Shown here: positions 36,124 through 47,100 of the stretch, one piece after another | Position numbering within the stretch: position 1 is the first letter of the stretch | Layout: each line of letters opens with the position of its first letter | From: a virus | Length of the DNA stretch: 64,000 nucleotides | IMG/VR virus record: IMGVR_UViG_3300007623_000006 | Coordinates: 47,097 to 111,096 of that record | Direction: 5' to 3' (one strand) | Translations under genes and position numbers: made by a program | Notes under the pieces: generated by a model | What the model was told of the DNA's origin: nothing | Databases searched by the model: none | What the model saw: the letters and a program-made list of their open reading frames with translations, nothing else

Positions 36124-37044
36124 ATGGATTTATCACAATATTTTTCAAGTAGTGATAAAGTATATGTAGTAAGAGATGGTCAAATTGAACCTATTGAAAG
36201 CTCAGGTAATTTGTTACAAACAGACCTCATATTAAACGATAATACATTAGATAGAGCAAAAGCATTTGATAGAAATGTTAATATGTTATATCAAAAAATT
36301 CAAACTAAAATGGATAAATCTGTTATTTTTAGTGAAGGTCAAATAGAGTGTGATGCTCCTCACGGGCATATATTAATGAGTGAAGGAGTTGGTCAGAACC
36401 CTATTTGGGTAAGTCCTGATAGTTTTATGAGTTCACTTTCAGAATTAGAGTTAATATATAACGAAGGTCTACTTTATGATAATACAACAATAAATGCTGA
36501 TTTATTTAGTTCAGTTATTGGTGGTACAGTTGAAGGTAATATCACATTAAGAGATACAAGTAATGAAATAGTATTTAACTCAATTGATTTACCATTAGTT
36601 GTTGATTATACAATAAAAGCAACCGTTACACCACTAGTTAGAACAGTACTAGGATATGGTCAAGGTAAAATTGTGATTGAAGGAACAGATTTTGATGATA
36701 CATATCAACTTTATATCAGTTCAGATGTAGGACTTGTTAAAATAGATATAACTGATACAGGTATAGAAGGGTCAAACACAACAGTTTACACTGATAGTAG
36801 TTATACTGGTGCATATAAGGCATACTTATTTAAACTTGACATTTATAGTGATATATCTAGTAGCGAGACATTCGACTTAAAAAGACAAAACGAAGAACAC
36901 TTAGAACCTAATGGAAATGACTTGATTATATCATATTATAGAAAAGAGTGTAATGGTACAATTTTTAATAGCAAACTATCAGGTTCGGTTGGTTTAATTA
37001 TAAAATCGATAGAGTATAACTTTAATAAGAATGAGGAAGAGTGA
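36124..37044 (+). CDS. fibre or baseplate protein, 306 aa
   Basis: The first 110 residues share a layout with the propeller protein at 37044: a short strand set, a KAFDRNVNMLYQKI helix and a G-x-I-L-M/V-S-x-G-x-G-x-x-P-V/I-W motif (GHILMSEGVGQNPIW). The remainder is beta-rich and acidic, without propeller repeats. It may be a short relative that has lost, or never had, the propeller. Its stop overlaps the next start. Confidence 0.65.
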   Translation: MDLSQYFSSSDKVYVVRDGQIEPIESSGNLLQTDLILNDNTLDRAKAFDRNVNMLYQKIQTKMDKSVIFSEGQIECDAPHGHILMSEGVGQNPIWVSPDSFMSSLSELELIYNEGLLYDNTTINADLFSSVIGGTVEGNITLRDTSNEIVFNSIDLPLVVDYTIKATVTPLVRTVLGYGQGKIVIEGTDFDDTYQLYISSDVGLVKIDITDTGIEGSNTTVYTDSSYTGAYKAYLFKLDIYSDISSSETFDLKRQNEEHLEPNGNDLIISYYRKECNGTIFNSKLSGSVGLIIKSIEYNFNKNEEE

Positions 37045-38813
37045 TGAGAAATGGATATAACTTAGTAGATACTAATGGTACAGTTATAAACTTAAATTCT
37101 AGTGATTATTATAGTTATAATGAAAATGATACTATTGTTGGTAGTGATATTGTTGACTTACAAACAGAAGATGTAATATTTAGTACATATGATGCAAGAA
37201 GAGGTTCATATTCTGCACTAAGAAATATTAATGTATTATTTAACAAAGCAATTAACAAAGCACCAAAAAATATGATATCATTAAACAGAATAACACCAGG
37301 AAATAATGGTGACATTTTAGTTTCACAAGGACCAGGAGTATCACCTGTATGGAAAGCATATAGTACAATATTTCCAGATTTAGTGTATCATATTGACGGT
37401 GACGAAAGTATAATATTAAGCAGTAATACATTTATTCAAGAAGAGTTTAAAAAAGGTACAATAGTTGATAATACATATACATCATATACAGATGACATTT
37501 TAGAAACAAACAAGTTTGAAAATGTGCAAAGTTGGTTTAGTCATAAAGTAGAATTGACTACAAAACCAAAAGAATTTGAAATTATTGATGAAGATAGTGA
37601 CATGATTACTGCAGCACCAACAGCAGGTATGGTATATAACAAACCAACTAGATATATTGTTGTTGATAAGTTTGGTAATGTACATGATGGTGTAGTTGCA
37701 CCTTATAAAAATATATCAAATAATGGTTTTAATATAAAAAAAGACGATATAAATTATACATTAGATTGTATTAAATGTTATTTAGCAGACTATACAGTAT
37801 TTACAAGTATAACAGAAAATAATGTAGATAATTATGTTGAAAACGACATAAACTCGTTAAAGTTATTAAATAAATACAATATAGATATTTGGGGTGAGAG
37901 TAATAATTTTAGTGCAAGTTTAACAGTTACCTCAGATGTGAAGCAAGTTAGTGTAGGTGACAATTTTGGTGCTATTATAGGCAGTGATAATTTTGTTAAA
38001 GTATTTGGTGACAATAATTTTAATCAAATAACTAATAAACCAACAGATGAAGTTTCACAGGTATCTTGTGGTAAAAGGCACTTATGTGCTGTAAGAGTTG
38101 ATGGAACTCTTATATCTTGGGGTGATAACACTTATAATCAAATAAGTGAAACACCACAAGGGACATTTAAAAAAGTAGTATGTACAGATTATGGTACTGC
38201 TGGTATAACAACAAATAATGAGTTGATTATTTGGGGTGAAACATTTATAAAATATGATGATATTTCATATAGTACACTTGAAGTTATAGATATTGCTTGG
38301 GGTGAAAAGTTCTTTATTGTTAAAACACCAGATTTAAAATTATTAGGTTTTGGTGACGATTCATACAATCAATTATCAAATATACCAGATATGGAGTTTG
38401 AAAGTTTTGATTGTGGTAAGTATCACGCGGCAGGTGTATCAAGTACTGGTATCTTACAGGTATGGGGAAGTAATAATAATTTACAAACTGATTTACCTGA
38501 AGATACAAGTATTTTAGGATATAAAAAAGTTGAATGTTGTGAGTATAGTACAGTTGCTATGAAAAATGACGGAACTCTTATATCTTGGGGAAACGATTCT
38601 ATAGGTATAGTTTCTAATACACCTACCACCGTTGTATATGATGAAGTTGTGTCAAAATACAATAATGTTATAGGTCTTAAAGACGGTGAAATATATATAA
38701 CTGAAAAGTACAACAAAAGAAATGTTTCAGGTTCATTTTTCTCTACTAAGATAGAGTTTATAAATGATGGTACTGTAGTAACAGATTTAAAAATACATTT
38801 AGAAAAACAATAA
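37044..38813 (+). CDS. RCC1-type beta-propeller virion protein, 589 aa
   Basis: Second propeller protein. The N-terminal adaptor contains a GDILVSQGPGVSPVWK motif matching the 306-aa neighbour. From about residue 265 there are seven RCC1-like turns: IDIWGESN, VKVFGDNN, LISWGDNTYNQI, LIIWGETF, LLGFGDDSYNQL, LQVWGSNN and LISWGNDS. A GTG three bases upstream is possible, but ATG overlapping the previous stop with GAGGAAG upstream is favoured. The blades are more regular than in the 620-aa paralogue. Binding partner is unknown. Confidence 0.75.
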   Translation: MRNGYNLVDTNGTVINLNSSDYYSYNENDTIVGSDIVDLQTEDVIFSTYDARRGSYSALRNINVLFNKAINKAPKNMISLNRITPGNNGDILVSQGPGVSPVWKAYSTIFPDLVYHIDGDESIILSSNTFIQEEFKKGTIVDNTYTSYTDDILETNKFENVQSWFSHKVELTTKPKEFEIIDEDSDMITAAPTAGMVYNKPTRYIVVDKFGNVHDGVVAPYKNISNNGFNIKKDDINYTLDCIKCYLADYTVFTSITENNVDNYVENDINSLKLLNKYNIDIWGESNNFSASLTVTSDVKQVSVGDNFGAIIGSDNFVKVFGDNNFNQITNKPTDEVSQVSCGKRHLCAVRVDGTLISWGDNTYNQISETPQGTFKKVVCTDYGTAGITTNNELIIWGETFIKYDDISYSTLEVIDIAWGEKFFIVKTPDLKLLGFGDDSYNQLSNIPDMEFESFDCGKYHAAGVSSTGILQVWGSNNNLQTDLPEDTSILGYKKVECCEYSTVAMKNDGTLISWGNDSIGIVSNTPTTVVYDEVVSKYNNVIGLKDGEIYITEKYNKRNVSGSFFSTKIEFINDGTVVTDLKIHLEKQ

Positions 38814-38826
38814 GGAATAAAACAAG

Positions 38827-39276
38827 ATGGCAGAAAGTTTTAAAACATTTGACATAACAATTGAACAAGGGTCAACATTCTTTTTATCTATTTCATTAGA
38901 AAATGAGGAAGGATATGTACTTAATATTAAAGATTGTGTTGCAGTGATGCAGATTAGAGATATTAAAGAAGATGTATCAAAAATATTAATGGATGTTACA
39001 CCATATTTACAATTTACTTATGACAATAGAATTCTTATAGAAATACCTAGTGCAGTAACAAGTAATATTAAATGGTCTAAAGGTCTGTATGACTTAAAAA
39101 TTAGAGAAAATACAACTGGTAGAGTATATAGATTGTTACAAGGTACTGCTGAAATAGATAAACAAGTAACTGAAAGTGTATGGGATAACGCTGCTTGTTA
39201 TACAGGTGACGAATTATGTACACAACTAGACGAAGTAACAGAAACTCCTACAGATACAGGAACTGTAGATATATAA
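38827..39276 (+). CDS. baseplate-type Ig-like protein, 149 aa
   Basis: The layout resembles small baseplate proteins of marine T4-like phages and the N-terminal domain of BppU: a start with FDITIEQGSTFFLSI, a central region with VAVMQIRDIK, then GLYDLKIRENTTGRVYRLLQG. It is acidic at the C terminus with two cysteines. A ribosome binding site (AAGGA) precedes it. A structural linker in the baseplate or fibre attachment is likely. Confidence 0.65.
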   Translation: MAESFKTFDITIEQGSTFFLSISLENEEGYVLNIKDCVAVMQIRDIKEDVSKILMDVTPYLQFTYDNRILIEIPSAVTSNIKWSKGLYDLKIRENTTGRVYRLLQGTAEIDKQVTESVWDNAACYTGDELCTQLDEVTETPTDTGTVDI

Positions 39277-39285
39277 GGATAAACT

Positions 39286-41007
39286 ATGGTTTTAGGTACA
39301 TATGTATATAGCAACTTAAACAAGGCACACCTTTACACTGCTGTAAAGCAAGTTATTAATGACGAATCTATAAAAGACCAAGTACAAGCAGGACTCGACT
39401 CAGTACAAATTGGAACAGTTGAAAGACAAGACATAGTTGATGTTGTAGATTACATTGCTAGACATACATTTGTACCTGCAGATACAGATTTAACACCAAT
39501 TGTAGACGCAATAGAAGAAATATTGTACGGTTGGAATGAGCAGATTAACAAAGATAATATTATACAAGTATTCAAAGACCAAATTGAAGAAACTATAATA
39601 TATGATAATTTAGATACATCAGTTCCTTCACTTGAATTAGAGCAACAAAAAGCAGACTTAAAAAATGAATATTATACTCAAATAGAAACTATTGTTAATT
39701 CAGAAGACTATAGTAATACTTCACAAGAAAATGCTGAAAAAATAATAAATGCAATTAATTTACAAACTGGATTAAATTATAGTGTAGCTGATGTGCTTAT
39801 GGAATTTAATAGTGACACAGGTGAAAGAATAAATTCAAGTAATCTTAGACTTGCTATTATAGAAATTATTGGTATTGATTATGGATATGTAAATGAAGAT
39901 ACTGGTGACATTTTATATTTAGATGAGCTTGACCAAGCAATAACAGAAATAGGAGTATACACATTATCAGATGAAGAAATCACATCTGTTGTTGCTCGTT
40001 ATATAGAACTTATAACAGTTAGTGCACCTGATGTAGACTATGATACTATGGTAACTAAGATTAAAGATAAACTTTTATTCTTAGATTTAGGACCTGTACA
40101 AGTAGGAAACGATATGGTTATCGATTTAACGCCTACAGACTACAATAAAGGTAACACTAACATTGAAACTAGAGATGTTTATTTAACAGTTGACAAAGAT
40201 AAACAAAATTATATAACAAAAATTGACGACAATTCAATATCAGTTAATACAAAAACTGTTATGCAACAAATTGATGTTAAAGATGTTAATATCAAAGCAC
40301 AGTTAAAACAACCAAAGTTCAAAGTATCAGTATTTGGTGGTGCAACTATAAACTTTGAAGATGATGATGCTTGGAAAGTACTTACAAATGACGGAAGTGA
40401 GTACAGATGGGAGCATATAGAAACATTTTTTGAGCAAGGTATAGGTTTATTAAAAAGTGTTGACAAATTATCTGACTTAGATGCACTTCCAGACAAATTC
40501 TTAAGCAATGGTATGGTAGTATATGTCAAGAGTACAGGAGTGTATTACACTCTCATTGACAAAGAGACTCGTACTTGGGATGTGTTTCACAAAAATGATT
40601 TAACTATAGGTAGACCGGTAACTAGAGAAGTAGTTTACAAAAATATTAAGTTAGGTCATGGTGATACAGGTTCAGACTTAAAAATGTCAAGATTTACAAC
40701 AACTGTAGTAGATAGTGAAGGTGAGTATGTTAACTTAGAAGATTATATGGATTATACTCAACCAAATTTAGTATCATTTAAAAATGTAGGAGTTAAGCCT
40801 GCTAGATTAAATATAGATGAAGGTACCATAGTAGTAAATCCAAATAGTGTATTTGAAACTCCATTTGATAAAGCAATGGTTATTATGCTTAATGGTGTTT
40901 TTAATGTTGTTGGTGCATACATTGAGTTTGAAACATATTCAGAAGATATGTGCACCAAAACAGGTCTCGAAGACTTACCTAAATCTTTAGTTAACCCTTA
41001 TTTTTAA
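39286..41007 (+). CDS. structural protein, 573 aa
   Basis: Not recognised. The N-terminal 250 residues are helical and acidic with several short repeats of Ile/Glu-rich helices; the C-terminal 300 residues are beta-type and include GMVVYVKSTGVYYTLIDK, a pattern common in phage fibre knobs, and a 65-residue end with VIMLNGVFNVVGAYIEFE. It closes the transcription unit, with a late promoter directly after its stop. Confidence 0.6.
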   Translation: MVLGTYVYSNLNKAHLYTAVKQVINDESIKDQVQAGLDSVQIGTVERQDIVDVVDYIARHTFVPADTDLTPIVDAIEEILYGWNEQINKDNIIQVFKDQIEETIIYDNLDTSVPSLELEQQKADLKNEYYTQIETIVNSEDYSNTSQENAEKIINAINLQTGLNYSVADVLMEFNSDTGERINSSNLRLAIIEIIGIDYGYVNEDTGDILYLDELDQAITEIGVYTLSDEEITSVVARYIELITVSAPDVDYDTMVTKIKDKLLFLDLGPVQVGNDMVIDLTPTDYNKGNTNIETRDVYLTVDKDKQNYITKIDDNSISVNTKTVMQQIDVKDVNIKAQLKQPKFKVSVFGGATINFEDDDAWKVLTNDGSEYRWEHIETFFEQGIGLLKSVDKLSDLDALPDKFLSNGMVVYVKSTGVYYTLIDKETRTWDVFHKNDLTIGRPVTREVVYKNIKLGHGDTGSDLKMSRFTTTVVDSEGEYVNLEDYMDYTQPNLVSFKNVGVKPARLNIDEGTIVVNPNSVFETPFDKAMVIMLNGVFNVVGAYIEFETYSEDMCTKTGLEDLPKSLVNPYF

Positions 41008-41011
41008 CTTT

Positions 41012-41019
41012 TATAAATA
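41012..41019 (+). promoter_or_regulatory. T4-type late promoter motif TATAAATA
   Basis: Exact TATAAATA in the 54-base gap before the 985-aa gene, 42 bases from its ATG. With the hairpin after that gene it forms a single-gene transcription unit. Confidence 0.65.
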
Positions 41020-41061
41020 CTATTGTTAAAAAACACACAAATTTAAAAAGGAATAATAAAA

Positions 41062-44019
41062 ATGGCTTTAATAAGAAAATTTAATAAATTTAAGTATGAA
41101 AATACAGGTCTTAAATATATTGCCTTCAATGCTGATAATGGAGGAATTACTCCAAAAGCTTTCAGCCAAAGTATTGAAATATTACATGAATCTGGGGAAT
41201 TAATACCAGTTAGTGCTAAAGTAGCAGTTTATTTAAAACAAGATAAAATTGAGGATGCAGACTCTGAACAAGGTTGTATCACTGAAGGTCAAATTACATC
41301 TATTACTAAGATTGATGACTATAGATTTACATATACAATTAGTATAGAAAACGATGCAGCAGCATTAGGATTAAACGGACAACCTGTAACAGAAGTTGCT
41401 TTACTTGACTACGACCACTATATCTTACCAGTTGAGAAAAATGGTACTACATCATTTATTACATATTATTTTGATAACTTAGCTTTAGACGAAGCAATAG
41501 CTCAAGAAAAAGATTACTATGCAGGTTCTGCTAGTACACCATTCGCTGGAGCACAATACAAAGACCCTAAATACCCAATCGTTGATTTCTTTGATAGAAA
41601 GTTTACACAAACTTTAGAAAATGATGCAATCGTATGGGTTAGAGCTAAAGGTAATGGTGGTGCTGATACTATTACTTATAAAGATAGTTCAACTAACAAG
41701 TTTACAATTGGTTCAGACGCTAACTTTACAGGTAACCCTGAATATCCAGATGCTTACTATATTCAAGTAGCAGAATCAAGAACATCATATGATGCAACTG
41801 GAGATATGACTCCATCAATTCCAAAAGATGTACAATTAGGTTCAACTACTGCTAAGTTTATTGGTTGGCCATCAGCTTCTGACAACGAGGCAACTGATGA
41901 GTTAGTTATTGAAAATGCAAGTCCATTCTACTTCTTAAAACCTGAAGGTGTTGTAGGTGTTGATGGTTCTGCGTGGGATGATGATGGTGCTTCAGCAACA
42001 TTTGTTATTAATGGTGCTCACCAAGTTTCTCCAGAGTCATTAAATGGTATGGTATCAGTTTCAGATGGTGGAGACTATGATGACGACTATTGGACAAATG
42101 GTCACATGATTGTTAGTGGTAATAACCAAGGACAATTAGTTAAAACTACTTATACAGGTTCAGTTGATGCTACAGATTATTCGTCACAAAGAGTTATGTC
42201 TGTTGGTGGTGCATTTATTCCAGGTGATGGTAATGAATTCTATAACATTGAGTTCTATAGAAATGATGGTGTTGCTACAGAAGGTGTTGTAAAAGTTGAA
42301 ACTAGACAAGGTATTATTTTTGATAACTGTAAGTTCACTTCTGAGTGGGATGGTTACAAAGGTAAAGCAACTGGTGATGTTGTTGACACAAATGTTCCAT
42401 ATATTGGTACATCACAATTAGGTTCATGTATTAAAGTATCTGATGCGTTTGACATTACATTCAAAGGTTGTGAATTTAATAGAAAATCAGCATATGTACT
42501 AGGTGCAATTGATTGGCCAACAGGTCAAGTTCCACAATTAGATTCAATTGTTGTAGGACAAGAAGCATCATATGGTAAAGTTCCAGCAGTAGATGCAAAA
42601 AAATCAGGTAACTTAACATTTGACGGTTGTTCAGGTATCAACTCACACGGACAAACTGTATTCCAATTTGACGATGTTGATAACTTAGATATGGAAAACT
42701 GTATCTCTGAAACATACTACCAAGGAACTCCAAAAGGTTCAAGAGAAGTTATTGATAAACCAATCGGATACTTAGTAAACAACAACTCAACTTCTATGTG
42801 GTTAAAAGGTTGTTCATTCTACGGTGAAGGTATCGGTTTCTATGTTGAAAACTTAAAAGAAATGGTTTATCCATTAATTGAAGATTGTTCAGCAATTGCT
42901 AATGGTGAAGAAGCATTCTACTTTAGAGAAGTTAAATATCCTAAGTTAAGAAACTGTAAAGGTGAAACAATTTCTAAAAATGTATTCTTATTCGAAGGTT
43001 GTGAAGACCCTATCTTATTCAACTGTACTGCTGAATCTGATACAGGTTATGGTTTTGCGTTCAAAACTATTGAGTTCAGTGATTATATCACTAAACCATC
43101 AACATACTGGAGAACAAATGACTGTCACATTTTAAGTGGTTCAGGTTTAACATTTGATGAAACTTCATTACCAGGTAAAATTGATTTTGGTACATTTATT
43201 CAAACTGCAAACATTTATAAAGAAATTTATGGTGATGTTGTTGTTAGTGACAGGTCTTTAGTTGGTTTAAAATTATGGGATGCCCCATACAAAACTACTA
43301 TTAGAAATATGTACTTCAAAAACATTGTAAATGATGTTGATATTGACAAAGGTCCAAATGTTGAGTTATACTTAGAAAATACTCACTTTGCAGGTATTAA
43401 AGAAATTGAAGGTGAGTACAACTCTCCAGCATACTTTATCCACAAAGGGTTCTCAGGTGTTTGGGAATATAGAGATATTGGTGGTTCAATTACAACTTCT
43501 GCAGTTAAGTTAATTCCAACAACTGAAGAAACTACAGCAGGTTATGTACCAGGTGAGTTTTCATTATCATTTAAATCAAGTGTAAACAATGAGTTAGGTA
43601 GACCATCTATCACATTAGGTAACTCTAATGAAGAAACTCAGTACTTAGATTTAACTAAAGGTACAAACAAAATTACAATTTATGTAATGACAAGATTACT
43701 AGATGTTGAAAATCCATTAACTGATTTAGGTTTATGGGCAGAAGTTAAGTACAAAGATAGAAGTCCAGGTGACCCACATATTGCTACTGCTACAACTAGA
43801 GGTAGATTTGACGACTACGCTAAGTTAACAGAAGATACTGAACACATTTCAAGTTGGATGATTTCTAACACTATGGTTCCAGATAGTAAAGCATACAAAA
43901 TTGAATTTGAAGTTGTTGCAGGTCAAGACTGTTCAGCCCCATTAACAATTTGTTATGAGCACTATACAACTGTAGGTGAAGTGTATGTTGCACCATACGC
44001 AAAAGTAGAAACAGTATAA
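41062..44019 (+). CDS. large beta-helix structural protein, 985 aa
   Basis: Residues about 395-690 show a right-handed beta-helix rhythm: repeated turns of the form F/L-x-G/N-C-x(3,20) with IIFDNCKF, ITFKGCEF, LTFDGCSG, LDMENCIS, MWLKGCSF, LIEDCSA, KLRNCKG and LFEGCED. Such folds are typical of phage tailspikes, which often bind or cut surface polysaccharide. The N- and C-terminal regions are beta-sandwich-like. Codon use is more uniform and richer in C-ending codons than in neighbours, so it is probably abundant. AAAGGA precedes the ATG. A receptor-binding or decoration role is inferred. Confidence 0.75.
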   Translation: MALIRKFNKFKYENTGLKYIAFNADNGGITPKAFSQSIEILHESGELIPVSAKVAVYLKQDKIEDADSEQGCITEGQITSITKIDDYRFTYTISIENDAAALGLNGQPVTEVALLDYDHYILPVEKNGTTSFITYYFDNLALDEAIAQEKDYYAGSASTPFAGAQYKDPKYPIVDFFDRKFTQTLENDAIVWVRAKGNGGADTITYKDSSTNKFTIGSDANFTGNPEYPDAYYIQVAESRTSYDATGDMTPSIPKDVQLGSTTAKFIGWPSASDNEATDELVIENASPFYFLKPEGVVGVDGSAWDDDGASATFVINGAHQVSPESLNGMVSVSDGGDYDDDYWTNGHMIVSGNNQGQLVKTTYTGSVDATDYSSQRVMSVGGAFIPGDGNEFYNIEFYRNDGVATEGVVKVETRQGIIFDNCKFTSEWDGYKGKATGDVVDTNVPYIGTSQLGSCIKVSDAFDITFKGCEFNRKSAYVLGAIDWPTGQVPQLDSIVVGQEASYGKVPAVDAKKSGNLTFDGCSGINSHGQTVFQFDDVDNLDMENCISETYYQGTPKGSREVIDKPIGYLVNNNSTSMWLKGCSFYGEGIGFYVENLKEMVYPLIEDCSAIANGEEAFYFREVKYPKLRNCKGETISKNVFLFEGCEDPILFNCTAESDTGYGFAFKTIEFSDYITKPSTYWRTNDCHILSGSGLTFDETSLPGKIDFGTFIQTANIYKEIYGDVVVSDRSLVGLKLWDAPYKTTIRNMYFKNIVNDVDIDKGPNVELYLENTHFAGIKEIEGEYNSPAYFIHKGFSGVWEYRDIGGSITTSAVKLIPTTEETTAGYVPGEFSLSFKSSVNNELGRPSITLGNSNEETQYLDLTKGTNKITIYVMTRLLDVENPLTDLGLWAEVKYKDRSPGDPHIATATTRGRFDDYAKLTEDTEHISSWMISNTMVPDSKAYKIEFEVVAGQDCSAPLTICYEHYTTVGEVYVAPYAKVETV

Positions 44020-44027
44020 TTTCTACA

Positions 44028-44054
44028 TTAAGAGAGAGTTTAACTCTCTCTTAA
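44028..44054 (+). terminator. strong hairpin after the 985-aa gene
   Basis: A perfect 13-base inverted repeat (TTAAGAGAGAGTT and its complement) separated by one base, eight bases after the stop. It is followed by an A/T-rich stretch without a T run. Confidence 0.7.
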
Positions 44055-44104
44055 ACTTAAACGAAACTTAAACTAAATCAACTAACTAAACTTTTATAAA
44101 CTCT

Positions 44105-44112
44105 TATAAATA
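44105..44112 (+). promoter_or_regulatory. T4-type late promoter motif TATAAATA
   Basis: Exact TATAAATA between the hairpin and the giant repeat gene, 27 bases before its TTG start. Confidence 0.65.
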
Positions 44113-44139
44113 CTCTAAATTAAATTAGGGTGTATTCTA

Positions 44140-47100
44140 TTGAAACTTTTTGATACTTACTTATATAAAGTTAACAATCATTACAATGCTAACAGAGATG
44201 TGTATGTACATACTCCTGTATATTCTTTCGATGGTCAAGAACCACAAAAACAATCTGCTGATTCACTATATAGAAATGAAATAGAAACTAAACCTAACGG
44301 TGTTAAATACAAATATGAAGATGGTCCATTAGACAGATTTGATATTAACACAAAAACTCCTATTGTAGATACACTTTACAAAAAATCATATGTATTTGAT
44401 AATAACACATTCGGTCTGATTGAAGAATTTGTAAGTCAAAAACCTGATGTAAGACAAAACGGATATATGAAAGAAGTGTCTAGTGGAAAATCAATTCAAT
44501 TAGACCAACACTTATTTGTACCTTACTTAATTGGTTGTTACACTAGAGAATTTATCGAAATTAATAAAACTAAATATGTATCAAATTATGTTGATGATAT
44601 TGAAATTCCAAACTTAGACAGTATCAATGATGAACTGATAATTATTAGTAACTGTAACCTTAGAAAAGGTCAGTTACCTATTAGATACGATATTCAGATA
44701 CCTAGACCAAAAGCAGATTATGGTAGAGAAGTAATCACATTTGTAACTACTGATGGAATTGAAGGTGAAGTTCCTTATAGAGTAGTAGATGGCAACTCAA
44801 CAATCAATCCACCAATAAACTACTTAATTGATAATAATATTAAACATATTATAAATGATAAAATAAGACCTACAATAGTAGATAAGTTTAACCTTAGTAT
44901 AAGTGATATAGATTTAACAGTTTCAACAGGTAATAATTTTTACAGTGGGTATAGATTTAACCGAAACTATAAACATAAGAATAATACAACAATTAGTAGT
45001 GAACAATTATCTTACCATAATGCAATAATTAAAGAAAGTGTTACTGATATATTATCTGTAAAAACTGATAATATATTATCTTATTCAAAAGAGTTATTCT
45101 TTGATACTTATAGAAATCCTATTAATAGTAAATCAACTGAAACTATTTCTTACAATACACAACCATATAAAGGGTTTGACAGTTTATACAATGATGTTAG
45201 AGCATCTGAAATTGAAAAAGTATATAAACCTGAATATAAGTTAAATGAATATGACTATAGAGATGTAACACACTCAGTTACACAAACTCCTGATTATACT
45301 ACATCTATATTTAGTAAATTAAATCACAATCCTACTGCTAAATATGTGTTTAGTGATGAAATTAAAATATACGATAATTTTAGAAGTATTTTAGAAGCTA
45401 CTACACACAATCAGTCACTTAGAACTGATACATATGAACAAAATAAAGTTCCATATGTATTTGATAAGTTAAGTGGAACTAATTATGACTTATATGTAAG
45501 AGAATTACCTACATATATCGAAAAACCATATAGATTTACATTTAACAGATTAGTAGATTACAAGCACTATTCTAACATTGAATCGATAAGTAATATTCTA
45601 TATAGTAATAAACCATATAGATTTGACAATATAACAGAAGTATTCTCAGAGTTAGATTTAAGTAGCAAAGATTATCAATTAAGTTATAACCATAGCAAAT
45701 TAAGTTCAATTGAAAATACTAATTCTTATACTTATTTTGTATCTGACTCACCTGAGTACTTATATAACCCATATGTATTTGCTGAGCACAAATTATTTGA
45801 TGTAAGTGGTTCAAATAATGTAGTTGATAGAACTATATACAAAGCACCAAACAAACCTTACAAAGAGTTTGAACCAAGACTTTCTGATTTTAATGGTGAA
45901 AAAACAAGATACGAGCAATACACACCTTATTTTAAATTTAACCATAAAGGGTCATTATACATAGACAATGGTTATGTATTACCAAAAGTTGGTGAATACC
46001 TAAGAGAAGAAAAATACACTGGTTTATTATATAATGATAATGGATATGTATTACCAAAAGTTGGCGAATACCTAAGAGAAGAAAAATACACTGGCAATCT
46101 TTATAGAGGTACAGATTTAGTCCTATATACTCATAGATTAGACAAATACAGTAAAGACCTTATCAAATCTACTGAAACATTAAGATACAATAACCCACTT
46201 GACGACAAGGCAGTTAGAGAATTACCATTAGGAACATATGAATTAAGATATGAAAATCCACTTGATGATAAATCAGTTAGAGAATTACCATTAGGAACAT
46301 ATGAATTAAGATACGATAGTCCACTTGATGATAAAGCAGTTAGAGAATTACCATTAGGTACTGAAACATTAAGTTACCCTAAAGTTTCAAAGATACACCC
46401 ACCTTTAGAGATTAACTATACTATTGAGCATATATATAATAATTATCTGACATCATATGATATAACACCTGAAATTAAACTTGATAGTGTATACAAACAT
46501 ATCAATTTAACAAGTAATAGAAGTGACTTAGACCCTTCATATAAACTAAGAACTAATAGTACTTATGAAACTGGTAGGTATATATTTGACACAGAATTAA
46601 AATATCAGTCACATATAACTAGATTACACGAGCCTAAAAGAAATTACTTTCCAGACTTAAATATAGATAAATCTTTACCTAAAAGAGATACATCATCATA
46701 TGTAGCAGGGAAGTACCTAGGACCTGTATATAAACATACCAACACACTTTTAGGTAGTGATGTTTATACAAATAATAATCTGTACAAATCAGTATATATT
46801 GATTATGCTCCAGTAGAAGTAGATTTAACAACACTTAGATACAATAAAAAAGCACCAACAGTTAGTGAAAATTTACCTGAAAGAACAGCTGCTTTATATG
46901 TATCAACTGCATATTTAGACTTAGCATACAAACATAGTTTAGAATTAGACACATCTACTCAATTTAGAGTTGATAATTTATACAAAAACATATACAAACA
47001 TCCTCTAAATGATATTTTAGGAATAGATGAGTTTAGATATAACCCTGAAAGTAAAAAATACTATTTAAAAGATATAGTTAGTAGAACATCACTACCTGTA

